Shown: piece by piece, positions 24,553 to 33,431 of the stretch | Layout of the letters: the number at the start of each line of letters is the position of its first letter | How positions within the stretch are numbered: the stretch's first letter is position 1 | From: Arcicella sp. | GTDB lineage: Bacteria > Bacteroidota > Bacteroidia > Cytophagales > Spirosomataceae | DNA: 48,824 bases | Direction: 5' to 3' | Assembly (NCBI GenBank): GCA_025354645.1 | Contig: JANXML010000331.1 | Location: forward strand, 1 to 48,824 | Program-made: the position numbers and the translations under genes | The notes under the pieces: generated by a model | The model's database searches: none | Seen by the model: the letters and a program-made list of their open reading frames with translations, nothing else | Told to the model about the DNA's origin: nothing

Positions 24553-24648
24553 AAAACAAGTTTTGAAATAGTTGCAATTGATGATTGGTAAGTTATTCGC
24601 CTCCAACAGCAAATCACAACTCTTCACTGAACTTGTTTCTCAAAGAAA

Positions 24649-27012
24649 ATGAAAAATGAAATAAGTTTTAATCACAGTAACCGCATATTATTTGGAGAAA
24701 GACAAAAAGTAGTCTCAAAAAGCGGTTCTCTCATTTCGGAAACAGACAATGCCTTGCCCGAAATCCTATTCGTAACATCTTATCCGCCTCGAGAATGTGG
24801 AATTGCCACTTATTCTCAGGATTTGATAAAAGCATTACACAATAAATACAATGATTCATTCAAAATCACTGTTTGTCCCATTGAAACAGTAAATGAAAAG
24901 CATATTTATAATGAAGATATTAAATACATTCTTGACATTGATAAGAAAAAATCGTTCGTAAAATTAGCCGAAACCATTAACAAAGATTTGGCAATCAAGA
25001 TGGTGATGGTTCAACACGAGTTTGGTCTTTTCAGAGACAGAGACTATGAGTTTCTTCAGTTTCTTACCATCCTAAAAAAACCGATAATTCTTGTTTTTCA
25101 TACTGTTTTGCCGAAGCCAAATCAGAACTTGAAATTGAGAGTTCAACAAATCGTTCAGGCTTGTAAATCTATCATCGTAATGACTGATTTATCTGCCAAA
25201 TTATTGGTGAATGATTACGGAATTATATCTGAAAAAATTGCCGTAATTCCTCACGGAACGCATTTAGTGGCTCATTCGGATAAAGGTTTATTGAAAGAAA
25301 AATATAATTTAACGGGCAAAAAAGTATTAGCTACTTTTGGGCTTTTGAGTTCTGGAAAATCTATTGAAACAACCTTGGATGCGTTACCCGCCATTATCGA
25401 AAATAATGACGATGTCATGTTCTTAATCATCGGTAAAACCCATCCCTCGGTTGTGAAACATGAAGGTGAAAAATACCGAATGATGCTTGAAGAGAAAATT
25501 GAAACGTTGAATTTGCAAAATCACGTTCAGTTTGTGAACCAATTTGTTGCTCTTCCAGCCCTTTTGGAATATTTGCAACTTACTGATATTTACTTATTTA
25601 CGTCGAAAGACCCAAATCAAGCAGTTTCAGGAACATTCTCTTACGCTATGAGTTGCGGATGTGCCATTGTTTCAACGTCCATTCCGCACGCACAAGAAGT
25701 TTTGCAGGATGATGCTGGAATTATTGTTGATTTCGAGAATCCAGAACAATTATCACTTGCTGTGATTGCTCTGCTCGACCAAGAAGAATTAACAAAAAGT
25801 ATTAGCATGAGAGGCTTGCACAAAATCGTTCCGTCAGTTTGGGAAAATGCTGCCATCTCTCACGCCTTATTATTTACAACTATGAGTGACCGTCAGATTA
25901 ACTTGAAATATAAAATCCCTGCTGTCAATCTTGACCATATCAAGAGAATGACAACCGATTTTGGCATGTATCAGTTTTGTATCATCAATCAGCCTGATGT
26001 TGAATCTGGTTATACGCTCGACGATAATGCCCGAGCAATGGTTGCCATGTGTCAGCATTATGAATTAACGAAGAACGAAGAAGATTTAAAATATATTCAT
26101 GTTTACTATAATTTTATTGAGTATTGTTTGCAGTCAGAAGGATACTTTTTGAATTATGTGGATGAAAATAAAAACTTTACTGAGCAAAACTATCAAACAA
26201 ATCTCGCTGATTCTAATGGCAGAGCAATCTGGGCATTGGGTTATTTGATTTCGATGAGTAGTATATTGCCAAAGCAATTGATTGACGATGCTCAATTAAC
26301 GATGCAAGTTGCTTTATCGAAAGTGAACAAAATTCACTCAACGAGAGCAATGGCGTTTATTATCAAAGGATTATATTATCGGAATATTGAAAATAAATTG
26401 TCGCAAGACGTTGCCTTAATTAAAGAATTAACCAACCGTTTAGTGCAGATGTACCGCCACGAAGCAGAAAAGGATTGGGATTGGTTCGAGAGTTATCTAA
26501 CTTACGGAAATAGCATTTTGCCCGAAGCTCTTTTGTGTGCCTACATGACAACAGGAGAGGTTACTTACAAAGATATTGCCAAAAAGACCTTTGATTTTTT
26601 ATTATCAAAAATATTCAGAGAAGACCGAATTAAAGTTATTTCAAACAAAGGATGGTCGCACAAAGGTGATAATTTGGATAAGATTGTAATCGGTGGCGAA
26701 CAACCCATTGATGTTGCTTATACTATTTTGGCTTTAAGTAAATTTTATGAAGTATTTAAAGAGGATACCTACAAGCAAAAGTTGGACATTGCTTTCAATT
26801 GGTTTTTAGGAAATAATCATTTAAAGCAAATAATTTATAATCCATGCACGGGAGGTTGTTATGATGGTTTGGAAGAAAATTATGTAAATTTAAATCAAGG
26901 AGCAGAATCAACTGTGAGTTATTTAATGGCGAGATTGACTTTGGAAAAATTTCTGAAGAGTGAACAAAAAATAAAAATTCAGCCAGAAAAAACCTTGAAA
27001 ATTATTGTTTAA
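24649..27012 (+). CDS. GT4 glycosyltransferase fused to a helical (alpha/alpha-barrel-like) domain
   Basis: This 787-residue protein has two parts. Residues about 38-410 are a GT-B/GT4 enzyme: ILFVTSYPPRECGIATYS at the start, VIPHGTH, FGLLSSGKSIETTLDALP, and the donor-binding FSYAMSCGCAIVSTSIPHAQE. Residues about 425-780 are an alpha-helical region (YTLDDNARAMVAM, WALGYL, DWDWFESYLTYGNSILPEALL) resembling six-hairpin glycosidase or D-mannan-processing domains. With GH130 upstream, a mannose-containing polymer or glycolipid is plausible. A terminator follows. Confidence 0.85.
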   Translation: MKNEISFNHSNRILFGERQKVVSKSGSLISETDNALPEILFVTSYPPRECGIATYSQDLIKALHNKYNDSFKITVCPIETVNEKHIYNEDIKYILDIDKKKSFVKLAETINKDLAIKMVMVQHEFGLFRDRDYEFLQFLTILKKPIILVFHTVLPKPNQNLKLRVQQIVQACKSIIVMTDLSAKLLVNDYGIISEKIAVIPHGTHLVAHSDKGLLKEKYNLTGKKVLATFGLLSSGKSIETTLDALPAIIENNDDVMFLIIGKTHPSVVKHEGEKYRMMLEEKIETLNLQNHVQFVNQFVALPALLEYLQLTDIYLFTSKDPNQAVSGTFSYAMSCGCAIVSTSIPHAQEVLQDDAGIIVDFENPEQLSLAVIALLDQEELTKSISMRGLHKIVPSVWENAAISHALLFTTMSDRQINLKYKIPAVNLDHIKRMTTDFGMYQFCIINQPDVESGYTLDDNARAMVAMCQHYELTKNEEDLKYIHVYYNFIEYCLQSEGYFLNYVDENKNFTEQNYQTNLADSNGRAIWALGYLISMSSILPKQLIDDAQLTMQVALSKVNKIHSTRAMAFIIKGLYYRNIENKLSQDVALIKELTNRLVQMYRHEAEKDWDWFESYLTYGNSILPEALLCAYMTTGEVTYKDIAKKTFDFLLSKIFREDRIKVISNKGWSHKGDNLDKIVIGGEQPIDVAYTILALSKFYEVFKEDTYKQKLDIAFNWFLGNNHLKQIIYNPCTGGCYDGLEENYVNLNQGAESTVSYLMARLTLEKFLKSEQKIKIQPEKTLKIIV

Positions 27013-27044
27013 GGAAAACTTTATAAATAACATATCGAACAATC

Positions 27045-27102
27045 AAAACTCTTGCCCGTATCAACGAATAATATTCGATTTTTACGGACAGGAGTTTTTG
27101 TT
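27045..27102 (+). terminator. Terminator of the GH130-GT4 operon
   Basis: Sixteen-base arms with two mismatches (27045-27060, 27083-27098) enclose a second small hairpin (cgaata/tattcg) and are followed by T residues. Confidence 0.8.
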
Positions 27103-27169
27103 GCATAAAATATTGTGTGAACTAAATTTGTATTATATTTGAAGCAAATATAGAAAAACCTCTTTTCGT

Positions 27170-27733
27170 ATGAAATTATACATCAAATATGACATTAATG
27201 AAATTTGTAAAAAAATTCTTCAAGAACAATTAGATAGATTATCATTATCGTATGTTTTACTTGGATATAGCGAGGTGGAAATAAAAGAAGATATTTCAAA
27301 TGATAAATTAAAGGAACTTCATGCAGGATTAAATAGTTACGGAATTGAAGTGGTAGAAAGTAGTAAAAACATCTTAGTTCAGAAAATTAAAGATGTAATT
27401 ATTGAGATGATTTATGAGAACGATAAACTGCCATCTTCAAAGATTTCCGCTTATTTAGCCGATAAAATTTCTCATAGTTATGGATACATTGCCAACGTAT
27501 TTGCAGAGGTTACTTATACATCGGTTGAAAATTTTATTATCTTACACAGAATTGAATTTGCAAAAAAACTGATAACAATAGATGAATTATCTTTTACAGA
27601 AATTTCTCATAAATTGAATTATAGTAGCCTTGCCCATTTTTGTACACAGTTTAAAAATACGACTGGATTAACGCCTTCTGCCTTTAAAAGAATTATTCTT
27701 AAAAGACGTGAAGCCGCTTTGAACAATACATAA
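27170..27733 (+). CDS. AraC-family transcriptional regulator
   Basis: The 187-residue protein has a small N-terminal alpha/beta domain (1-70) resembling those of short Bacteroidota AraC proteins, then two helix-turn-helix units: KISAYLADKISHSYGYIANVF (about 91-111) and FTEISHKLNYSSLAHFCTQF (about 142-161), ending in the AraC hallmark KNTTGLTPSAFKRI. No ligand-binding cupin is present. It sits between the glycan operon and a response regulator/kinase pair, inside the cluster of shared stress promoters. It is my first candidate for the activator that binds them (inference). Confidence 0.9.
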   Translation: MKLYIKYDINEICKKILQEQLDRLSLSYVLLGYSEVEIKEDISNDKLKELHAGLNSYGIEVVESSKNILVQKIKDVIIEMIYENDKLPSSKISAYLADKISHSYGYIANVFAEVTYTSVENFIILHRIEFAKKLITIDELSFTEISHKLNYSSLAHFCTQFKNTTGLTPSAFKRIILKRREAALNNT

Positions 27734-27837
27734 CATAATTTGTTACCCGTATAAACCAACAGAAATTATTTGAATTTTCTTATTAACACATAAATTAGCA
27801 AACCATATTATTTATTCCTTAATTTATAAAACCCCCA

Positions 27838-28284
27838 ATGCAGAACGAACCAATACATGTATTACTTGCCGATGATGATGAAGATGACCGCCTTTTTTTT
27901 AGCGACGCCATCAAAGAATTGAAAATGAATACTGTGGTGAATGTAGTAAAAGACGGGCAAGACTTAATCGACTATCTTTTGCAAACTGATGTGACACTCC
28001 CTCACGTACTATTTTTGGATTTGAATATGCCCATCAAAACAGGATTAGAATGCTTGAAAGAAATAAAAAATATTGACCGACTTAAAAATATTGCCATTGC
28101 CATTTACTCAACTTCTGCCTCAGAGAAAGATATTGAGGAAACATTTATTAGAGGAGCAAACGTTTATATCAAAAAACCGAGCAGTTTTACTTCGCTTAAA
28201 AAAGTTTTATCGGAAGTCATTACCCTTAATTGGCAATACCACACATCGGGACTGGACAGAAACAATTTTCTTTTGAGTCTTTAA
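27838..28284 (+). CDS. Stand-alone response regulator (CheY-like receiver)
   Basis: The 148-residue receiver domain has the acidic pair D12/D13 (LLADDDEDD), phosphoacceptor D61 (LFLDLNMP), S91/T92 and K112/K113 (YIKKPSS). There is no output domain, so it acts by protein contact, as in phosphorelays or Rcp1-type regulators paired with CHASE/PAS kinases. It lies 14 nt before the histidine kinase gene, and both are surely one operon. Confidence 0.92.
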   Translation: MQNEPIHVLLADDDEDDRLFFSDAIKELKMNTVVNVVKDGQDLIDYLLQTDVTLPHVLFLDLNMPIKTGLECLKEIKNIDRLKNIAIAIYSTSASEKDIEETFIRGANVYIKKPSSFTSLKKVLSEVITLNWQYHTSGLDRNNFLLSL

Positions 28285-28298
28285 TTTTTTGAAACTTC

Positions 28299-30089
28299 AT
28301 GAATTTACAAAGTATTTATCTTTTCACTTCTTCATCTTTTCTTAGGAAGATTTTTTTAGGTGCTTTGTTTATTTTAATCTGCATTTCGGCATTCACGTAC
28401 CGCCATACGTTTGCTCTCTCTGATTCAACCGCATCAGTGATACATTCACAGCAAGTTCATCTTGAATTGGAACAAATGATGTCCTATCTAAAAGATGCTG
28501 AAACAGGTCAGAGAGGATATATTCTTACCCAAAATCCCGTATATCTTCAGCCTTATAATGGGTCAAGAGAAAAAGTGGAGGTTTCTTTTAAATTATTGAA
28601 GTCTTTAACTCTCGATAATTCCAAACAGCAAATCAATTTAGATTCGCTTCATAAAATCATTGATTTAAGGTATTCTCTTTTTAGAAAATCCTTAGCATTA
28701 AGTGTCGAAAAGCCCGTAAATAAGGTCGAATTTGATAATGTTTTAATGAATGGGAAGAATGCAATGGACGATATCCGTTATAGAGTCAATCAAATGATTG
28801 AATTTGAGTTGGTATATCTGAAAGAAAAAAAGGCTAAATATGAAAGTGAGATTTCATTTACGCCCGTTTTCACGATAGTACTTTTTCTTTTTACGGTTCT
28901 GATTTTTGCGATTGCCTACATGATGATTAATCGTGATTTAAAGAACGTACATAAAGCCAACAAAGAATTAACAATCATTAATGAATCAATTGACCACGCT
29001 GAAATTATTGGAAATTTTTGCCTCACTCAATGGGATTTATATAACAATAAATTAATCTATTCCGATAATTTGTATCGAATGTTAGGTTGCGAGCCACAGT
29101 CGTTTGAACCAACCGTTGAAAATTATGTAGCCTTCGTTCATCCAGAAGATAAACATATTGTTGAAAGAGGTGCCAATGATGCTCTGAATAAAAATGAAAC
29201 GTACATTCGTACTTACAGAATCATTAGAAAAGATGGTGAAATAAGGTATTTTAGGTCGGTAGGTAAATTGATTGAAGATGCAAAAAATCATAAAACTCAC
29301 ATTGGTATTATTAATGATGTGACTGAACAACATTTAAGTAATTTATCATTGGAGGAACAAAATCTTGAATTGGAACAAACTGTTAAAGAATTAGCTTCTT
29401 TCAACTACGTGGCAAGTCACGATTTGCAGGAACCGCTCCGAAAAATTCAGTTATTTATTTCTCGAATTGATGAAAATGAAAAACACTCATTGTCGGAGAC
29501 TGGCAAAGAGTATTTTGCCAGAATCAATGTTTCAGCACTCAGAATGCGAGTTTTGATTGATGATTTGTTGCAATTTTCCAGAACAAACAAGGCGGAAAAG
29601 AATTTAGAAAGGACGGATTTGAACAAGATATTTCATAAGGCAAAAAATGAATTAGCGGAAGCGATTCGTGACAAAAAGGGCATTATTCAAACCAATAGAT
29701 TGCCGATTTTAAACGTAATTCCCTACCAAATTGAACAACTTTTCATTAACCTTATCAGTAATTCCTTGAAATATAGTAGGGTAGGAGTTGAGCCTTTTAT
29801 AAAAATTGAATGTGAAAAAGTGAGAGGTAAAGATTATTCTCCTTTTAAAGTAAACGGAGAAAAAAAATATTTTAAGTTCACTTTCACAGATAATGGTTTG
29901 GGATTTGAACAAAAAAATGCAGAAAGTATTTTCATACTTTTTCATCGTCTTCATCATAAGTCCGAATATAATGGTACGGGTATTGGATTATCAATCTGTA
30001 AAAAAATTGTTGAAAATCATGGAGGTTTCATCACTGCAAAAGGCGTACCTAATGAGGGTTCGGCATTTACTTTTTTTCTTCCCGCATAA
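28299..30089 (+). CDS. CHASE3-PAS sensor histidine kinase
   Basis: A 596-residue membrane kinase. TM1 is at about 15-33; the CHASE3 periplasmic sensor (about 42-185) has KDAETGQRGYILT; TM2 is at about 190-210. A PAS_3 domain (about 235-345) ends in GIINDVTEQ. The HisKA domain has H374 in NYVASHDLQEPLRKIQ. The ATPase domain shows NLISNSLKYS, DNGLGF and GTGIGLSICKKIVENHGG. This phytochrome-like HisKA type usually signals to a Rcp1-like receiver, which is the gene just upstream. Confidence 0.94.
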   Translation: MNLQSIYLFTSSSFLRKIFLGALFILICISAFTYRHTFALSDSTASVIHSQQVHLELEQMMSYLKDAETGQRGYILTQNPVYLQPYNGSREKVEVSFKLLKSLTLDNSKQQINLDSLHKIIDLRYSLFRKSLALSVEKPVNKVEFDNVLMNGKNAMDDIRYRVNQMIEFELVYLKEKKAKYESEISFTPVFTIVLFLFTVLIFAIAYMMINRDLKNVHKANKELTIINESIDHAEIIGNFCLTQWDLYNNKLIYSDNLYRMLGCEPQSFEPTVENYVAFVHPEDKHIVERGANDALNKNETYIRTYRIIRKDGEIRYFRSVGKLIEDAKNHKTHIGIINDVTEQHLSNLSLEEQNLELEQTVKELASFNYVASHDLQEPLRKIQLFISRIDENEKHSLSETGKEYFARINVSALRMRVLIDDLLQFSRTNKAEKNLERTDLNKIFHKAKNELAEAIRDKKGIIQTNRLPILNVIPYQIEQLFINLISNSLKYSRVGVEPFIKIECEKVRGKDYSPFKVNGEKKYFKFTFTDNGLGFEQKNAESIFILFHRLHHKSEYNGTGIGLSICKKIVENHGGFITAKGVPNEGSAFTFFLPA

Positions 30090-30228
30090 AATTCTCTTCC
30101 TCTGCATATTTGCGTGATTTTAACTTTTTAATAGAATCTTCCTTTCATCCGCATCTCTGCGAAAAACTCATATCCTTCTCGAAATCAGGCAATTATACTT
30201 TTTACTGTCATGAAATTACGCTGCAAAT

Positions 30229-30294
30229 GTGTGAATGATGTAAGTTATAATTAAAGTTGTGTAATACTTATTTTTATGAAGATTCTCAACTTTG
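30229..30294 (+). promoter_or_regulatory. Shared stress promoter, copy B
   Basis: GTGTGAATGATGTAAG at 30229-30244, second half-site GTGTAAT at 30259-30265 (21-bp step), TTTG at 30291 (32-bp step), 40 nt before the DUF4142 gene. Confidence 0.9.
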
Positions 30295-30330
30295 TGGCAT
30301 AAATTTTTATTAAACTAAATAAACAAAAAC

Positions 30331-30927
30331 ATGAACAATTGTAGAAAGTTAAAATCAGCATTATTTATTATTGCTTTAATTTCTATTACATTTTTTAGCA
30401 TGACTTCGTGCGACAACAAAGCGAAAACGGAGGACACAAAAGAAGTTGCAGAAGACAAAAACGAGGCAAAAATGGAAGGAACGAACAATGAAGCGGATGC
30501 TCAATTTTTAGTAAATGTAGCAGAAATCAATCAAGAAGAAATCAGTTTAGGAAAATTGGCACAACAAAAAGGCTCAATGGCTGATGTGAAAGACTTAGGA
30601 AAAATGATGGTTGAGGCTCACACGAAAGGAATGAAAGATTTATCAGAACTTGCTATGAAAAAATCAATCAGTCTTCCAGAAGCAAAAACGGATGATGTGA
30701 ATGAAGCATACAAAGAAATGAATGAGAAATCGGGTAAAAAATTCGATGAAAAATATTGTGAAAAAATGGTTGATGGTCATAAAGATGCCATCAGTAAGTT
30801 TGAAAAAGCCTCAACCGATGCAGTGGACCCAGATATTAAAATGATGGCAACAAATATGCTCCCAGATTTGCGTAAACACTTAGAAATGGCAGAAATGTGC
30901 AAGAAAAAATGTGAAGCAATGAATTAA
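30331..30927 (+). CDS. DUF4142 lipoprotein
   Basis: A 198-residue lipoprotein (lipobox SMTSC, C27) with an acidic Lys/Glu linker, then a DUF4142 ferritin-like four-helix bundle (about 50-190). ADAQFLVNVAEINQEEISLGKLAQQKGSMADVKDLGKMMVEAHTK-type helix 1-2 is diagnostic. The C-terminus has clustered Cys/His/Met (MAEMCKKKCEAMN). DUF4142 proteins are widespread in stress and envelope gene sets, with no known reaction. Stress promoter B lies directly upstream. Confidence 0.9.
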   Translation: MNNCRKLKSALFIIALISITFFSMTSCDNKAKTEDTKEVAEDKNEAKMEGTNNEADAQFLVNVAEINQEEISLGKLAQQKGSMADVKDLGKMMVEAHTKGMKDLSELAMKKSISLPEAKTDDVNEAYKEMNEKSGKKFDEKYCEKMVDGHKDAISKFEKASTDAVDPDIKMMATNMLPDLRKHLEMAEMCKKKCEAMN

Positions 30928-31136
30928 AAATAATGATACCCCTTATCCGTTAACTCAAACCTTAAATTTATTATGTTAGCAGTGCGTAGTTTGCAGTAGG
31001 AAATAATTAAAAGAATTAGTTTGTTTACGTTCAAACAACTGAATCTTATTTTATTATTTATTACTGTAAACTACTAAAACTTTTTGTTATTACCCAACCC
31101 TGAATATTTTATTAAACAGTCAAATTCTATCAAAAA

Positions 31137-31670
31137 ATGAGCACAATTTCGGATTATTTTAAATCAAACTCGGACGTAGCACAAGGATTACGTGAGTTAT
31201 TCGTAGATGAATTAAAGGACATCTATTGGGCGGAAAAAGCACTTACAAAAGCTATTCCAAAAATGATTGACAATGCAACTTCAAGCGATTTAATCCAAGC
31301 ATTGACAAAGCACTTAGGTGAAACAGAAAATCAAATTACTCGCTTAGAAAGGGTTTTTAGTTCAATTGGTGAAGAAGCCGAGACAAAAAAATGCCAAGCA
31401 ACGGCAGGTTTAATTGAAGAAGCTGAGGAAATTATGGACAGTACTGAAAAAGGTGTTGTGAGAGATGCGGGTATTATTTCAGCCGCACAAAAGGTTGAAC
31501 ATTACGAGATTGCTACGTACGGCACACTTCGCACGTTCGCTCAGACATTGGGTGAGCATGAAGCAATGACATTATTGCAGGAGACTTTATACGAAGAAAA
31601 AGGAGCCGACCATAAATTAACTGAGATTGCAGAATCTCACATTAATGCCGAAGCGGCAGATATGGCATAG
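31137..31670 (+). CDS. YciE/YciF ferritin-like stress protein (DUF892)
   Basis: The 177-residue four-helix protein has the DUF892 hallmarks LRELFVDELKDIYWAEKALTKAIPKM, HLGETENQITRLERVF and AQKVEHYEIATYGTLRTFAQTLG, with metal-site Glu and His residues spaced as in YciF. In enterobacteria YciF belongs to the sigma-S general stress regulon. It is followed closely by YtxH, GS26 and a small gene in the same direction. I see no copy of the shared promoter upstream. Confidence 0.92.
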   Translation: MSTISDYFKSNSDVAQGLRELFVDELKDIYWAEKALTKAIPKMIDNATSSDLIQALTKHLGETENQITRLERVFSSIGEEAETKKCQATAGLIEEAEEIMDSTEKGVVRDAGIISAAQKVEHYEIATYGTLRTFAQTLGEHEAMTLLQETLYEEKGADHKLTEIAESHINAEAADMA

Positions 31671-31825
31671 ATTAAGTAGTCTGAAACTTGCGGTAGGCAG
31701 TAAAAAATTAATAAGTCTAAATAAAGAACAAGATGTTTAATTTGTTTGATGCCTACTGCAAGATATTTATTATTAAGTGGTTATGTAGATACGAAAAATT
31801 ATTTAATCAAAAAACAAATAAAATT

Positions 31826-32137
31826 ATGAAATCAAATAAGTTATTAGTGGGCATATTAGCTGGGTTTGCTGGTGGTATGTTAGCAGGAATACTATTAGCT
31901 CCAGAGAAGGGTTCAGATACAAGACAAACTATTTTGGATAAAGGAGATGATTATGCAGGAACTTTGAAGGAAAAATTTAATGATTTCATTGATACCGTTA
32001 CTCAAAAATATTCAAAAACAGCTGATGATGCTGACGAATTAGCTGATGAAGGGAAAATAAAAATTCATGAAATGGTATCGGAAGGAAAAGATAAATACAA
32101 TGAGGCGAAAAGTGAAGTAAAAAATGCAATTGCCTAA
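31826..32137 (+). CDS. YtxH-domain protein
   Basis: A 103-residue protein with an N-terminal glycine-rich membrane helix, LLVGILAGFAGGMLAGILLAP, directly followed by EKGSDTRQTI, the YtxH/GvpP-like signature, and a long amphipathic Lys/Glu helix. YtxH proteins are general-stress proteins in Bacillus. I take the ATG at 31826, since translation from 31733 would add a non-conserved leader. It is single-pass and probably faces the cytoplasm. Confidence 0.88.
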   Translation: MKSNKLLVGILAGFAGGMLAGILLAPEKGSDTRQTILDKGDDYAGTLKEKFNDFIDTVTQKYSKTADDADELADEGKIKIHEMVSEGKDKYNEAKSEVKNAIA

Positions 32138-32146
32138 AATTTATGG

Positions 32147-32205
32147 TTGTGGGATAATGGTTATACAAGTCGCTATTGTTAGGTATAACTACCCCACAAT
32201 TTTTG
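32147..32205 (+). terminator. Terminator after the YtxH gene
   Basis: The outer stem ttgtggg/cccacaa and inner stem ggttata/tataact are followed by five T. Confidence 0.65.
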
Positions 32206-32337
32206 AGGAGAAACGATCAGTAAAATCATTTTAAAAACGAACCTAATTTTCATTAAAAAATCGTGCCAGCAGATGTACGTATATACTGTTACGTTACAAA
32301 ATTTTTACTTCTAAACAAATCAAAAATATATAATACT

Positions 32338-32847
32338 ATGAATGAGGCAAACAATTTGAAAGCACATGAAGGTGTTGAAAAATTAAAAGAATTAGTTAAA
32401 GACATAAATATCTGTCTTTTTTGTACAAATCTTAAAGTGGACGATGGAGCAACCTGTCGCCCGATGGCTGCACAGGAAGTAGATGAAAAAGGAAATTTAT
32501 GGTTTTTCAGCGGGATTGATAGTGATAAAAATAGGGAAATTAAGCAAGACAAACACGTACAATTATTTTTTTCAAATCCAGGCAAAAGTAGTTATTTAGT
32601 GGTAAGTGGTGAGGCAGAGATTGTCTTAGACCGTGACAAAATTGAAGAGTATTGGTCGCCACTCGTTAAAACTTGGTTTAAAGAAGGCAAGGATGACCCA
32701 AATATCTCCCTGTTGAAAGTTTTCCCCAAAAGTACCTATTATTGGGATGTTGATGGTAACAGAATGATTAATTTCATCAAAATGGTAGCCTCAGTTGCAA
32801 CTGGAACAAATTTAGTAAGTTCAGAACAAGGTTCAATCACAGTTTAG
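32338..32847 (+). CDS. General stress protein 26-like FMN-binding protein
   Basis: The 169-residue protein is a split-barrel flavoprotein of the pyridoxamine 5'-phosphate oxidase superfamily, in the GS26 branch. GNLWFFSGIDSDKNREIKQDKHVQLFFSN and SYLVVSGEAEIVLDRDKIEEYWSP are characteristic, and the final YYWDVDGNRMINFIKM is the C-terminal strand pair. GS26 proteins bind FMN/FAD and respond to general stress. The ATG at 32338 is chosen; a GTG frame from 32263 is not conserved in sequence style. Confidence 0.9.
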   Translation: MNEANNLKAHEGVEKLKELVKDINICLFCTNLKVDDGATCRPMAAQEVDEKGNLWFFSGIDSDKNREIKQDKHVQLFFSNPGKSSYLVVSGEAEIVLDRDKIEEYWSPLVKTWFKEGKDDPNISLLKVFPKSTYYWDVDGNRMINFIKMVASVATGTNLVSSEQGSITV

Positions 32848-32863
32848 TTAAAAGCTCATATCT

Positions 32864-33037
32864 ATGAAAGATTCAGAAAAGCCAAATGATTCACCAAAAA
32901 AGGAAACAAAAAAGAATTCTTTGGTGAACAATATTAATGCAAAGAAAAAGGCTGGTACATCCAACTCGAAAAGCAAATCCACTATATCAGATAAAGAGTA
33001 TCACGATATGGAGAATAATTGGGAAGTGAAGAAATAA
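32864..33037 (+). CDS. Small Lys-rich hydrophilic protein (57 residues)
   Basis: A 57-codon frame follows GS26 by 16 nt and is likely its operon partner. The product is highly charged, Lys/Ser/Asn-rich and probably disordered (SEKPNDSPKKETKKN, then SKSTISDKEYHDMENNWEVKK). No family recognised. It resembles other small hydrophilic proteins of this island (17128, 42201, 46499). Confidence 0.6.
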   Translation: MKDSEKPNDSPKKETKKNSLVNNINAKKKAGTSNSKSKSTISDKEYHDMENNWEVKK

Positions 33038-33431
33038 GTAATTTTTTGTTATAAATGTACAGCATTAGTTTATTTTTATTATTACATAGGGCAGTATTCC
33101 ATACACCTTTGTTTTAAGAACTTAGGTTTGTGCAATACGCCCTATTTTTATGAAATAAAAGTATTATAAAAATAAAATTTTTTAAAAAAAATAAAAAAAA
33201 GAATCAATTATAAATCCAAGAGAATTTTTTTCTCGTAGATAGGTTATAATTATTTTACGAATACGTTTCGTAATTATTGATTTTTTTGACGTTAGATTAT
33301 TGAACAATTAAAATTATAACAATCTTTTCTTTCCTTGTGCAAAACACTGAGGATGAGATTGTTATGTTAAAAAATATAATTTTTAGTCTTTTATATATTA
33401 TTACAATTCATCAATTTAAACTATTATAGTA
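33038..33431. other. 394-bp intergenic region
   Basis: It holds a terminator (33086-33150), then an AT-only tract, then a palindrome at about 33247-33281 (aattattttacgaa/ttcgtaattatt) followed by seven T. That second hairpin may be a further terminator or an operator for the ferritin-like gene. No gene and no copy of the shared stress promoter are visible. Confidence 0.5.
33086..33150 (+). terminator. Terminator of the YciF-GS26 cluster
   Basis: Arms atagggcagtatt (33086-33098) and aatacgccctat (33134-33145) pair with one bulge and are followed by five T. Confidence 0.75.

Noticed and set aside
27115-27122. GTGTGAAC upstream of the AraC gene as a thirteenth regulon site
   Set aside because: No ATGTAAT-like heptamer follows at +9 or at +30, and the ATG is too close for the fixed -7 spacing.
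33247-33281. AT-rich palindrome as an operator
   Set aside because: It is followed by seven T and is as well explained as a weak terminator; not enough evidence for a regulatory site.
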